NCBI GenBank assembly: GCA_036926295.1
Contig: JAVFKF010000001.1
Span: forward strand, 36,306,001-36,370,000
Length of the DNA: 64,000 nt
Reading direction: 5' to 3'
From: Pachydiplax longipennis
Lineage: Eukaryota > Arthropoda > Insecta > Odonata > Libellulidae
In this document: piece after piece, positions 1 through 12,319 of the stretch
Position numbering within the stretch: the stretch's first letter is position 1
How the letters are laid out: every line of letters starts with the position of its first letter
Notes under the pieces: generated by a model
What the model saw: the letters and a program-made list of their open reading frames with translations, nothing else
The model's database searches: none
What the model was told of the DNA's origin: nothing
Made by a program: the position numbers and the translations under genes

Positions 1-3000
1 GTAGAAAACGCTTAAAGATGGCTTAGAGATGATAAATGGAAGAGCTGTCTGAGTACATTGGATCAGGAAGATTTTATATAATTTTTGGTAAAGTTTTAAA
101 TTAGCAATGAAAGCAAAATGAAAAATTTTCCAATGGTAAATACTTATGCTTTTCTTCAATCGTCAAGGAAGACAAAAATTAGAATTACGACACCTAGTAA
201 TGTCGTAAAGTTAATTATTATTATGGATTATTATTCAGCACCTTTTATTTTTCCTCCGTTTTAGCTCTCTTAGTTTATGATTTTGGTATATAATAAAGAA
301 AAATTTAATCCCTTACATAATTTGCCTTATCTTCATCCATAATTGTGATGATTTTAAATTTAATGAGGTCTGAGTGATCCTGAATAATGCCAATCATCCT
401 GGTCACTGCTCATAGAAAGTTATGCAAAGTGTTATTCATTATTCATCGGTACATTATGCTGCACTTATTTGTATTTTTGCCGCATTTATAATTTAGGCTC
501 TGTAAGTAAGGATGGAAAAATATTACCTCAATCCTCACCTTTCCAAATGATCTCATCCCCTCTCTAAAACCTTCGGAATTCAACGGTGGAGGGGATCCAA
601 CTAGCCTTCGGGTGACATTACAGACGGAAAGTTCACTTAGCGACAACTCAGATATCCAAAACGGCAACACCGTACGCGAGCAGTAACGTCACGTTCCCAT
701 TCAAAGAAATGAGGCATAGAATGGCTCGGATCGGTACTGCCTTAGGCATCCCTTCTCTCGGTGGTATTCCTTAAAAAGGAACGATACTAGACACCACGGA
801 ATGGGAGAGAGAAAAGAGAAATCTCATCTACTGTCATCCGGAGAAGCTTCGCCATCCCTTTGAATATCTCCCCTTCGAAGGGAGATGCTTAGGGAGCGAT
901 AAAAGCGAGAATTAGATGGGGAGAGGGTAGGGAAGCATGAAACAGACTTGTTACCTCCGAAGGGGGTTTATTATCTCGAAGAAAGTATCTCTGATTACTG
1001 AGAGGGAAGCGGGAGAATCGATAGAGACCGGGGGAGAGAAATATTATGCGGAATTGAAAGAGTAAACGAATGCTGGAGTGTGTTTATCTTGGACTCAAAT
1101 GTATTCGAATGAGTGGGGGGCGGTCGGGGGATGTTTGTAAAAAGGGGAAAATATCAAAGGACTCGCTAAATATGAAAATATGAAAACCGAAGATGAAACG
1201 GGAGAGCGTTCCTTTGACGTGAATCTGACGGATGGTACGAAATAAATGGAATGATTGACAAAATGAATCACAGAGGTGGAAGCGGACAAAATCGCTAAGT
1301 ACCAATCTTTTTTTATTCTTTCCTTCGTTGACTTGGACAAACAACCCGGAACGCATGAAGAAACACAGGAGTGAAACAAGAGTTGTGTTTGTCTGATTTT
1401 CGGGACATCGATACACATCCAAGGGCCACAAAGGATATGAAAGCAGTTTGACGTATGATGGAAATGAATCCGAGAGAAATTAAATTAGGAATTATGGAAG
1501 GAAGAAGGTTGGGAATTCGGTAAAACCTGCTCGATTAATTTACCGCCTATACGTTCTCGAAAGACTTATTAAAGCTTTCTGTATCATTTAGAGATTTAGT
1601 AGATGTACGAGAATGATCAAAGTGTAGCTGGTAATTACTTGTTGAAAAACCTCTTGTACAATTGTATTTTAGATTCCTTTTTAAAATCTGAATCCATTGT
1701 TTTTATATTGCATTCCGATATGGATTAAATGGAAGATGTGAATTTTTAGTCTTAAAGCTCCCTAATAAAGACGTTTGCATTGTAATTAGTTCACATGTAT
1801 TTAGATCTCTGGCAATATCAAGCCTCAATTACTCCTCGCAGGTCAAGGTTAGGATTACGTCATAATTAACTTCTACTGCTATCACTACAGATTAACATGG
1901 TTTCTGTGATATTATACGCTTTCTTACATAGCAATTATAACATGTATTATTTATATTCAATAGTAACTCATTTGTTGTTCATTAAATTTTTCCAATTCAA
2001 TATATTTATCTATATTGTGTATATTTTATCACTAAAAGATTTAAATTATAGATTATGGTGTATTTTGATTTATGACTCAGAATAAGAACAAGAATCAAAG
2101 AATTTGTATTTTATAGTAATTGATCGAAGAGGATGAATCTAGTTAAATAATAAATGCATATCACAGAGGGACGAGTGAATGGAAAGACGTGTAAGAATTC
2201 AGATAACCTTATTTAATTGCGACAAGATAATATTATCTAGCTACTTACTTCCGCGTCCCTGATCATGGAAATGGATGCTTTGGATTTTAGCCAATCCGAA
2301 TTTGCAAAATCGGAATATAACGATTTATGAGGTGAATGACGTATCCACAGGATGGGAAAATACCTTATTCCTATTTTCAGTATTTCCTATCTTCCGTAAA
2401 CAAAGGAATCAAATCCATTTCCTATAATATTGAATAAATTCAAGATGCGAATCTCTTAAGAACAAAAGGGTTAGAAGCGCGAATTGCAGAAAAGAGAAGG
2501 GGTAAAAGATTGCTTCTAGGATTCAGGGATATCACGAATTGAGCAGGAGAAGTTCACGAAAAGGGAAGCGAGAATCTGATTAAGGTTAGCGGGTTGGAAA
2601 TAAGATATCAGAGCGTGCGAGCGCGTCTCGGGATAAAGTGACGGGGTTAGAGCTCAGATGGGATCTTAAAAGAAAAGAAGTGGATGGAGAGACAGCTCGG
2701 TCAAAGCGTTTATTCTCTCACAGCGATTACAAATAAGCAGATTCTGGGAAAGACTACGGTTCGAAGCAAAGAAAGATTCGGTTCTAAAAGATTATTCCTT
2801 AAAGAGGGTTGGTAAAAATGTAAGAAATGCTTGGAATTCCTTCCTCGGTGCCCTCACGTTCTGTATAAATTAACTGTCTGGAGATATCCAAAGCGATTAT
2901 AGAGGGATCTCGATCTATCATTTTCGATAAGGCCGATAGAAGAAGAAAATTCGAGAAAATAGTAGTGTAAAAGGAATGGTGATAATGATAGAACTCGCTC

Positions 3001-3149
3001 TAAAGACAGATCATTATTCATCCAACCATTGATTCGCCACTGACTTTGTTTACTTCACCACATATTGATGACCAGCATATTATTGCATATTCCACTAGTA
3101 CGGATAAAGTAAATGTGTTTTTATTTAATTTCGTCCAAGTCCATTTCAT
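1..3149. other. No supported gene; AT-rich DNA with a GC-richer purine patch
   Basis: The stretch is AT-rich, with a GC-richer, purine-rich patch at about 660-1080 and another at about 2460-2720. Two short frames overlap on the minus strand at 1084-1431. They read each other's shadow, have no recognisable domain, and lack flanking features that would make them exons. The only repeat I see is a 40-bp segment at 345-387 that recurs at 3150 and 48636. Confidence 0.6.
345..387 (+). repeat. Short fragment of dispersed repeat (copy A)
   Basis: The 3' part of this segment (TGAGGTCTGAGTGATCCTG, 364-382) matches a segment at 48658 at roughly 22 of 25 positions and a more diverged one at 3173. In all three copies it follows a GATGAT/AATGCT-like stretch. 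Only about 40 bp is recognisable here, against more than 200 bp in the other two copies. The class of element is unknown. Confidence 0.45.
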
Positions 3150-3405
3150 GGCGGTAATAATATGAATGCTAATGAGGTACGAGTTACGCGGAATAATATC
3201 TTTCATTTTATATATTACTTAATTCTTTGAAAAACATACTTCATAGAATTACTGAGCTGTACTTGCGTATACATTAGCCGCTCATATCATTTCGGCTCAG
3301 AGAGTAATCACCTCACTCCTCATACTTTCCAGTAAGCCTCATTCCGCCTCAAAAGCAGCCTAGGGCAGATAAGTAAAGGAATGTGGTAAAGACCACCTTT
3401 CGGAA
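3150..3405 (+). repeat. Dispersed repeat of unknown class (copy B)
   Basis: It shares its left part (ATATGAATGCTAATGAGG, 3161-3178) and, about 140 bp on, the block ACCTCACTCCTCAT (3310-3323) with the copy at 48636-48915. Order and approximate spacing are the same in both, so the whole interval is probably one diverged repeat. No terminal inverted repeats, promoter boxes or coding motif were seen. The middle part aligns poorly by eye, so the boundaries are approximate. Confidence 0.45.
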
Positions 3406-3944
3406 TATTGATTTTTCAAAGGAAAATTCCACAAAAATATTATCATTTCCTCGAAGAGCTAACGTTTAAGACACCTTTAGAATGACTTCTAATTTACTAT
3501 CTCCTTTAAAATTTGACCTTAGGTGATAATATTCAGCATTTTGGTCATTATACACTTATAAAAATTACGACCAATACGGAAGATTTCATGTTTTTAATAA
3601 CCTTATCACCAATCTGTATTGCTAATTTTAAACCAGTATTTTTCACAATTCCCATTTTTCTACGTTCAGTAACTTCCGGTATGGAAACGTTCTCACGCTG
3701 TTGTGCGGTTTCTTTTTTTATTATTGATTTTTTTTACTGACTAAGAAAATAATTTTCTTTAAGGTTAAATTTATCAGTAGGTCTCGATCTTTTTTCACAC
3801 AACCCTGTGAGTTTTTCTTTCTGAAGATTTATTTCCTAAGTATTTGAGATTAAATTTTATCCACACAGTATATCCTTCCTTCTTTGATCTTGTTTTATTA
3901 CTTTTCTTCCACTATTACCACTACTTCTACTCTTCCAGAATTCC

Positions 3945-4196
3945 AAAGGGTTAGATCCAGAAAGAGACTCCATAGTCTCAAAAAATAATGCCATGTTCTA
4001 TACTATTTTCATCATTTTCTTTCCATTTCATTTGCCTAGCTAAACTTTGTCGAAGATTTTATACTCTTTTGGAAAAGGTAAAGGGTTAGATGTAGGTGTA
4101 GACTCCATACTCTTAATGAATAAAGCCATGTTCTATTCTATCTTTTTCTACATTTTCTTTCCATCTCATTTGCCTAGTTAAACTTTGTCGAAGATT
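3945..4196. repeat. Old tandem duplication, about 135-bp unit, two copies
   Basis: The unit starting AAAGGGTTAGAT at 3945 is repeated from 4080. Both units contain the string GCCATGTTCTAT and end with a nearly identical block of about 40 bp (CATTTGCCTAG, then AACTTTGTCGAAGATT, at 4038-4058 and 4176-4196). The 3' half is much better conserved than the middle, and the period drifts from 135 to 138 through small insertions, so the event is not recent. No coding frame runs through it. Confidence 0.75.
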
Positions 4197-6318
4197 GTTT
4201 ACGTTCGTTTAATCCTGTTTCAATGTAAATACGTTGCAGTTTTTCGTATTAGTTAATTTTTACGTTGTGAAAAAGACAAAAAGAGAACCGACATAAGGAA
4301 AATGACGCTAAAAGTGTAGAGAGTCCGTAAGGGAGATGGAAGAAGGAGCAATAAAAAGGGAGAGAGAGGGTTCGCAGAAAGGGAGGTAAGCGGGGTCCGA
4401 AATTAGATTAAGGCGATTAGTTTTGGAAGTGATAAGTGCTGAGAAACTCAGTCGGTGAAGGCGAACCTTAGATTGAGAGGGGGCTGGAGGATAAGAAAGA
4501 TTGGATAGCGACGAAGAAATTTTCATTATTAATGGGAAAAAGCAGGCGATTTATATTGTTTCCCCCAAAGGGTAAATAATAAAAGAGGTTAATTATCTTG
4601 ATAGGTTCTACGCTTTATTTTTATTTCGGTGGTTCCTTACCGAAAAAAAATCCGAAAATAAATTTTGGATTGATATTGTTCAAAGGTTATGTAAATAGAA
4701 ATTTCATTAAAATTATGGAGACCCTTAGGACTAACACCGGACAGGGTTTATCAAATGTGCTTGTTAAATTTAAATTAAATCGCTGCGTGTTTTATATAAC
4801 TTCGCTTTGAAATTTACTTTCAGTTCAATATTCAGAAAATTTAATCACCGTGTCAATTCTTGCTTTGAACACTATGAAAACTAGTAGTATTTTAATTATT
4901 TATACCTTTATTTCTTTCTTTTAATTCGGATAAATTAGAGATAATTTATCCGACATGAGAATCATTCTGCGTTAGGTCTTATTTTCGTTATACTCAATAC
5001 CCTTAAATAATTAGAATAAATATTTCTCCCATTACATTCGTATCTAAATAGATATCCTTCTAGTATCATGATGAGCAATAGATTTATTTAATGTTCAATT
5101 ATATATAATGAAAATGTTAGAAGTTATTTGGAAGGAACATTAATCTTCTCAAGCGACAGAGGGTAGAGTTATAAAAGTTATTCTATTTCAGTCCCAATGT
5201 AACAATATAAATTATGATAATATAAAAGTAGCGACGAAAACTATATTTAAGAAAATAGCAAGTGAGTTTAAAGGCCACGGAAATATAATCGTAGGAATAA
5301 GTACGAAATTGGCAGCAAAACTCCAAATTGGTAGAGGCGAAGAAATTCCCGAATCCAGCTACGAACAGCAGATGATAGTAATGGGATTCTAGCTTCGGAA
5401 AAGAAACCTAAAATTACGGTCGATGAATTACCAGCCGTGTATACTTTCCATCTCACGACTCGAGTGAGTCAACGATAGAAGAAGAGAGTCTAAAATTTTC
5501 GGAGTAATTTCGGGGAACATAGATCCCTCGGACACTGGCCCCACGATAAACCGAAATCCCATCTCCTGGAGTTGTTTATCATCCAGCTGTTGCTTCGTTT
5601 TATTTCATACGGTGCCCCATAGTTTTCAATGCCACGCATTATTTGGAATCGTCGTAAGCGCGATTTTGTGGGAGGAAGGAATGTTCTCCGTAAAGAAAAA
5701 CGAGCGATGGGAAAAGAGAGTTATGGTGTTTGACGCAGTTTAAGGCTGTTCATTATGAGCAGGAAGGTCTCCGTGGTTCCATTGAGGAAGGCGTTCGTGA
5801 CAAGTGATTCCTTCACGCCGCTGCGGGGAGTCGACGCTATTAAATGAACGAGGGCCTTTTAAAAGGAGTGAAAGATGGCGCGATAAAACGTTTTAAAATC
5901 AAGCGAGCACGGCCAGACGCCCAAAACGGTTTTCCATAACTGCACCTCTCTTTCCACCGCCCTTTCTATTCTATGACAACCTAAGAAAGGGAAAATATGA
6001 GATGAGGAACTTGGGAGTGTTTCTAAAGGTCAGTTTATGACACGACTGCCTAAACTCTTTAACTGCACGGGCTATCTTTTGGTGGCCATGTGGTCTTCTA
6101 ACATTCGAGGGTAGAATAAGATCCTTGTTCCGTCTATACAGTAACAAATTTTCATCTTCAACATATGAATTAAACGTGATAAACTGTCGATAGTGACCAG
6201 ATTGACAATATTAAAGTGTTTTGCTGTAAAGCAACAAGAGTTGGGTGTATTAGGAAAATAATGTTAAACTTAAGGGGGCTGTAATGAAGCATATGAGAAT
6301 TCAGTTAAATCCTTGAAG
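4197..6318. other. No supported gene; AT-rich, GC-richer at about 5460-6000
   Basis: Mostly AT-rich sequence. The part from about 5460 to 6000 is GC-richer with frequent CG dinucleotides but has no long frame. Nothing else is recognisable. Confidence 0.55.
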
Positions 6319-6607
6319 CAGTATACCCCAAACTGTGGTACATACATTAGTGTGCCACGAGATGTGGTAAGTTTGCCGCAAAAATTACTGGAGGGTCGAT
6401 ACAAAACTTAGTATTACGAAGTGTTCTTAAATTTTTCAATTCCACAGACCATTTTCAATTCCATTTAAATTTCAATTCCAAGTCCACGGACCTATTGATG
6501 CGAGTAAATTTTAACAGCTCTGTGCTGTTATTGATCACACTGCTAGTGAGCTGTTGCAATAGAATAAATAGTTACTCGTAGATTGAGTAGAAAACTTTCG
6601 GGTATCT
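6319..6607 (+). mobile_element. hAT-like non-autonomous element remnant (copy 1)
   Basis: The left edge reads CAGTATACCCCAAACTGTGG, which resembles hAT-superfamily ends that begin CAGTGG(T)TCCCAAAC. It continues with a TGTGCCACGAGA block at 6351. A second copy at 21867 shares the CAG start, the CCAAACT motif, the TGTGCCACGAG block, a GAAGTGTTCTTAAA-like block and a right-hand block (GAGCTGTTG...TTTCGG.TATCT). The order is the same over nearly the same length (289 and 296 bp). I could not identify the opposite inverted terminus or an 8-bp target duplication, so the class call rests on the left end only. Confidence 0.5.
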
Positions 6608-9600
6608 TTGCAAAAGAGTCGTTTCAAATAATCTCTAGAAGTTGACTATTTGAGAATACGTATTTTACTTTGATTTACGTAAGGCTTTAAAGAAGAAATG
6701 ACCAGATATAAATAAAAATAGCAGTAAAATACGAATAAATGAAAATATACTCTTCTCTTATATCAAACACCAAAATATAAATAAAAATGATCCATTCTTC
6801 AAGATGCAATAGTAGCATAAGAGAAGTAGGCCCAGGAAAAAAAGGAACTATGTTATAATAAATAGGTCTTAAATGTATGAAGACTAAAGAATAGGTACAT
6901 GATAGCGGTATTTTTTCTTATTTTGGACATTAAAAGAACGATTGTTAGCAAAAAATCTAAGACAAAATGTAAGGGATATATGAATAGTTCAGAAAGGAGA
7001 GGAAGATTGAAAAAAACATAACTAGAACACAGCAAATGAGATCAAGAAGAAAAGTGGATAGCTTGAATAATAAAAGGACATGTATACAAAGAAGAGTGGA
7101 TATGACTGAAACGTAAGATGTACTCAATAATAGGAAAGTATTGAAGAGTAAATGAACAGGGAAATAATGTGTACACATCTTAACGGATGCGGATGCATGT
7201 ATTTATGCATGAAAATATTGGAAGCGGAGTGTAGAAAATGAAGGGAACGAAGGAAAAAGGGAGGTGCGGTTTTTACGATGGCAGAGGGCGGTAGCCGCAG
7301 GCGAATGGATTTTGTTTTTCTTTCGGAAATCTTTTTCCAATTTACGATCGGACCTCACAGCATGTGGGCCCTTTTCCGAAGAGCGTCGTTTAAACGTTTG
7401 AGAAGCGTATGACTGCCCTCTCCTCCTTTCGAACCTCTTGACCACAACCGCACCACTGTCTCGTTGCTTACAAGTCCCTTTCCTCAGCGACCGTAAAGGA
7501 ATTCCTATAATGCGTCTCTTTTCCTTGAGCTTATTTCCTGAATGGTATAAAAAAACACGTGATGTCATATATGCATTAAGCACGATTAGATGCATTGCAA
7601 GTTTATATTCTAATAAATTAAACAGCATCTCTCTCACTGTATTTGGCTGCGTTGGATAACTTAAAAAGTTAATATTGCTATTAACTTTTAAAGCTATTTA
7701 ATGCAGCTATATGTAATGGAGGTTCTCGTGAAAGGTTGTTGCAAAAATAATGAAGGCTTAAGGGAAAGTGAAAGGTGAGAATATATTCATTATTAAAAAT
7801 GAGGGAAACAAGACTACAAAAAATAAGTATTCCCTACACCGCAAAATTTTTAAATTTTCTGACGTTTCTCGTTCCATTATGGTGGAACTCTAGCTACTTT
7901 AGATTATTAAAAATGCATTTTATTGTTTTACTAGGTTATTAAATTTGATATATCAGTGCATTATTTGATATATGCTGACTTGAGTTCCAGAAAATACATT
8001 TTATTGAGCATAAAATAACACAAATCTTTGTGTTTACAATGAACATAGTTGTTAAAAGACTTGTAAATTTTGTTTATAGTAAAATCATCACAATAAATGA
8101 TTTTTTACGAATGAATTACACCAAAACCATTTGAAAAGCTTCATGAAATAGCCATTTAAAAAATGATCTGAAAAATTTTCCGTTATTAATGCATACATCT
8201 AGTTATTTCTTTCAATTGCTAGAAGATCCACTCAGTGGCTATAGCAGTTCTACGAATTTCTAAACACATCAAAGCTTTTCAATTATTTGATCCCAGATTT
8301 TTAATATAGTCTTAGTAATTTATTCCTACTAATTAGACCAATTTTCTGAAAAAGTTAACATTTAAACGTTATCAATATTAAGTTTTTTATTTTGCCAAAC
8401 ATTAAGGACAAAACCTCGGTTTTGTTTGAAGATTTAATATAACTTATAAAGATTGATTCGCACTATATACAGCTAAGGATAGAAAACTTAAAGAGCCGAA
8501 AAAGTGTCAACTACTGCGTTATTGCAGTAGGATCAACAACACTGTTTAGACATTAGTTCCTAAAGTAATAAGTTTGTTTGTAACATCTCTGGCATACAGA
8601 GCGCCGATGATCTCACTACCGTAAGGGCGCGTTCCTGAAGCGTCCTCCAATTGAAAATTTCCATCCCGTCATAAGAGAAATACGCTATCCGAACCATTCA
8701 AAATTTCCCACCCGATCAAACCTCCTAAATTAATCGCCATGAATATTTCAACTTCCATCGCATTAAAACGCGATAAATATAAATGGTCAGAGATGTTTAC
8801 CGTGGGTCGTCCGAGAGCACAATCAGATACAAATGCAAATAGGAGGGCCAGCACAAGTCCTTTTTCTCCATTAATTTTCGACCCTCACATGTACGGAGCA
8901 GCTTCGAGTTGACAAGCGTGCCAGTTCCCTAGAGACCTCCCCTGGCGACCTTAAGCCACGGATTCTTGAAGGAGCGGTTGTGGGTGTCAGTCGGGAAGGC
9001 GGCTGCAACAAATGGGCAGTGGGCGGGGTCCATAGCGGAGGCTGTTCGAACGGGTCAAGGGCAAAGACATTAGTTAAATGACCTCAGGAGGTCAAGGCGT
9101 GAAAGGGGCGAGTGGAATAATGTATGGTTTGCCCGGTGATGCATGGCTCCGTCCCGAATTAGAGTTGCTGGGATTGCTTCTCGAATAAATTTAAGAGGCC
9201 TCGTTTTTATTGAAATCGTGGCTGTCTTGCTGAGGTTTCCTTTTCAACGATAAAATAAAAGATGGAAATACTTTCCCCAGTCCGGTCAACGTGGGTCTCT
9301 CTAGCACTGAAATGGCCGAAATAAATGGAACTGGTGCATAAAGAATGTCATAAAGCTGTCATTCACCATAGGACGTTTACGTGGTTGAAATAGACTTTCT
9401 ATGCAATACGGAACTACTTATATAGTAAATTCAAAAATATGATACATACCATCGACTTTATGTAACGCAGTTTTATTGTTTAATTACTTATCATAGGTCA
9501 AAGAAAACGAAAATAATCCTCGCTAAGGCAAGATTCAGAGATGTAAATAAAGAAACTTTTCTGACCCGGCCAGCATACATAATTATGTATATATGAGCCT

Positions 9601-11570
9601 TATGAAGTATATAAGTATAAAATCTAATGTAATAATTATAATTATTACGTTACATTGTATACTTTTAGGACTACTTAATCTTTTGGGTGAATCAACGTCC
9701 TTAAATATAAAATTAATATCAGCAAATAATTACCAACTCATGCTTAGTAAAGTTTGTGTAGCAATCAAAATTAACTTCTCAATGCTATGAAGAACGACAT
9801 TTTGTTTGAAATCCATTCTGAAGAAATGATTACACAACGTATAAAGTCCACAAGATATATAATAATTTTAAAATAATATGAATGAAAATCACGCAACCGG
9901 TACCAGCTAGCTAGGTACTCAACTGTAAATTTAACTATCAGTTTTAAGAAGCAGCACGTTAATTATCTACACATGCGTTAAGGATAGCATGTCTAACTTA
10001 GTTCTCTGAGGCGTGCGCCTTGTTAACCCAAATATAAATAAAATGAAAACGTGACCGAGACAAACTCAAGTATTCCTTTTCCCGGGCGGACGCACAAACC
10101 AATTAAGCTTTGACACCAAACCGCCTCATTCCGTCTTAATGTTGGAGGTGGAAGATTTGGGTTCGATCATCTGTAACGTGGATTTAACTTCCTTGAATGA
10201 ATAGGTCAAATTCCTATATTTTTGTGAAATCGGAACACATACTTTTCGTTAGAAATGAGAAGAAAGACTGATTCCAAACGAAAAATTTTCCGACCAATGC
10301 TCCCTAATTTTTAGGGTCATGTGTGATATACAACATTTTTGCACGTAATGTCAAATTTTGTAACTTTTTAGCTCATCAGAGTTTATTTACTCTGGCCGAC
10401 CTATCTACAGCGATTTTCTGAGTCAGTCGACTGAATCCGGCTGTGATACTTACGACACGAGCCTGAAATCCAATTTCATGTTTAAATCTCGAGCAGATAT
10501 GCCGTTTAAAAGTTTACCGAAGAAAACGGTGGCCTATGACGCGCTTAAATTCGATAAGGATATGGGAAAGGGACCGTGAAGATCAGATACCCTGGGCTTG
10601 AGTACATGAGGCTTATTGGGGATATCAGTTCATCAGCGTGGCCTCGGCAGAAATCGCGTGACTTCCGAGATAATGCGGACGGTTGCAACTTTGAGAGAAA
10701 GTCAACGCTTTCTTCCTGCTGCTGATCAGTTTCAACGAAAGCAGATACGGACACCAAAATGGAGACCAAAAGTTACTAATGGCCACAGCTCAGGATCTAA
10801 CGTGTTACCCTTATGCCCTTCAAGTTCAAAAGCCAAGTTCCTAATATAAGTCCTCGTACATACACTTAAATATCGGTCGAGCTATTCTCATTCAGGGTTT
10901 GCTTGTTATTAGTCCCATTTTCAACACTGTTCCGAACTATATCCTATCCTTGCATATATTTTCGATTTAGATACCAATAAATATTTTCCTGCATTCCCCA
11001 GTAAACATTTAAAAAAGTTCTTTTCAGATCGAAGGCTCTAAATTCTGGAACTCTTTCCCTTAATCTATAAAATATTCCAGCTCGGTGAGAGTTTTTAAGG
11101 ATAAATTATTCAACTATTCAACATTCAATTATTCTCTCAGCTGTTGACGTTTAAATTGAATATTTTTTGTCTGTGTTAGGTCCTAAATTCTTTGTTTCCT
11201 CATGTTGTGTTTTTCTTAATGAAACTATGCTCAGTTTATTCTTTTCCACCTAAATGGCATCCATTATTTTTTTACTCAATCGTCGTTGTTAGTATAAATT
11301 GGTGTTTAATGTTTTACTTCGCAATTTTTTGTATTTCCATTTTATTTTGTATTTCTGCAGAGTAAATCTGTTTCATTTTTGTGTTTCTGTACTCTTACTT
11401 GTATTTTGTGTTGCTCAATGAGAACATCCCGAGCATGAGAAATTTATTCCTATTATTATTTTTCAGCTACATACATCCCTTGCATTATTAATAAGAACCA
11501 AGTCTTCATAAGCCGAGTTTCAGCCTAACTATACGACTATTATAATTAAGCTATTCAAAGAGAATAGCAA
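6608..11570. other. No supported gene; AT-rich with GC-richer patches
   Basis: GC-richer patches lie at about 7230-7500 and 8580-9150; the rest is AT-rich. The longest frame here (minus strand, 7637 to 7203, 144 codons) is basic and featureless, with no domain recognised. A hydrophobic minus-strand stretch near 8854-8800 could mimic a signal peptide but has no ATG start in frame and ends after about 60 codons. A perfect 20-bp palindrome occurs at 9629-9648. Confidence 0.55.
10110..10185 (+). repeat. Weak tRNA-like head (box B only)
   Basis: GGTTCGATCAT at 10159-10169 resembles a tRNA B box and is preceded by GGAAGATTTG, similar to the region before the B boxes at 13765 and 31558. No convincing A box is seen about 45 bp upstream, so this may be a decayed SINE fragment or chance. 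Confidence 0.25.
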
Positions 11571-11571
11571 A

Positions 11572-11640
11572 AAGCCAAGATGCGAATCCGAGACCTAGGC
11601 GTTGGAAGGTTAACACGCTACCACTATAACCGTACGCCAT
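11572..11640 (-). repeat. tRNA-derived SINE head or tRNA pseudogene
   Basis: Read on the minus strand, a D-arm-like A box (GGTTATAGTGGTAGCG, ending near 11616) is followed at tRNA spacing by GGATTCGCATC (11589-11579), a B box with one departure from GGTTCGANNCC. Total length is about 70 nt, as in a tRNA. The acceptor ends do not pair convincingly, so a functional tRNA is unlikely. The downstream body shows no clear similarity to the other SINE-like elements in the window. Confidence 0.55.
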
Positions 11641-11644
11641 ATTT

Positions 11645-12185
11645 CAAAAGAGGAGAACGCATTAGTGCATAGAAATGTTCAAAGTCCATATTTTTTCACG
11701 GCAGCGAAAGTTCCGTGAGGCAGGAAAAGCATATGGATATACTGAATGCTCTATGAATGGGTTGTGCGATAATTTCCACGTGAAATTATGAAATACTGAA
11801 TGGGTGGATAATGGCTTTATGTGGATCAAAAGAAGGGCTACGGCACTAATACAAAAGATGTGTTACATTCGCTTGTCCCCATAAATCAAGTAAAGAAATG
11901 GAGCATGTCTTCGGTAGCTCACTCATCTGCATTATAGATGCTATTTCCTCAGTAAGAAACATAAGGGCTTTCAAACCTTTGCTACCGTACAACAATAATT
12001 CAAGCCGAATTTTGTGAACAGAAATTAGTACAGACAACTTAACTCTGGTTTGCACAAACGTAAAGGATGGATGAAATTCCGTAAGACTGAATTGCTCTTT
12101 TGGGAGAATGTAAACTGTTTAAAAAGAATAAGAAGACCGAGGAAAAGCAGTGTGAGTATGATGAATGAAATTAACTGTAAAAGGA
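11645..12185. other. No supported gene
   Basis: AT-rich sequence between a tRNA-like remnant and a LINE 3' end. A plus-strand frame of 99 codons (12050-12349) runs straight through the LINE 3' region, so it is not a host gene. Confidence 0.5.
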
Positions 12186-12189
12186 ATAC

Positions 12190-12310
12190 ACGCATAGGCC
12201 GTGAATGCTGCCTTAAGGCATATGACAGGGGGTGTATGCACCATCCTGATCGATTACTAATAGTAACCCTAATCGAATACTTCTATAACTCTTTTATGGA
12301 AAAAATTTAT
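12190..12310 (-). mobile_element. LINE 3'-end remnant, family 1
   Basis: On the minus strand the block TACACCCCCTGTCATATGCC (ending about 12213) matches the 3' untranslated region of the LINE copies at 49.2 and 50.7 kb. It is preceded by GGATGGTGCA, corresponding to TGATGGTATCA in the 50.7-kb copy. A short hairpin, TGCCTTAAGGCA, occupies the position of the CGCC...GGCG hairpin in the other copies. The coding part further upstream (plus coordinates above 12250) is too decayed to align with confidence. It is truncated and non-functional. Confidence 0.55.
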
Positions 12311-12319
12311 GAAGCGACT

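Noticed and set aside
7203..7637. 144-codon minus-strand open frame, the longest in the window
   Set aside because: No domain or conserved motif was recognised, the composition is basic and low in character, and a plus-strand frame overlaps it. It is likely a chance frame in a GC-richer patch.
8669..8854. Signal-peptide-like start on the minus strand
   Set aside because: The hydrophobic stretch begins at a GTG, not an ATG, in frame, and the frame ends after about 60 codons without a recognised domain or splice donor.
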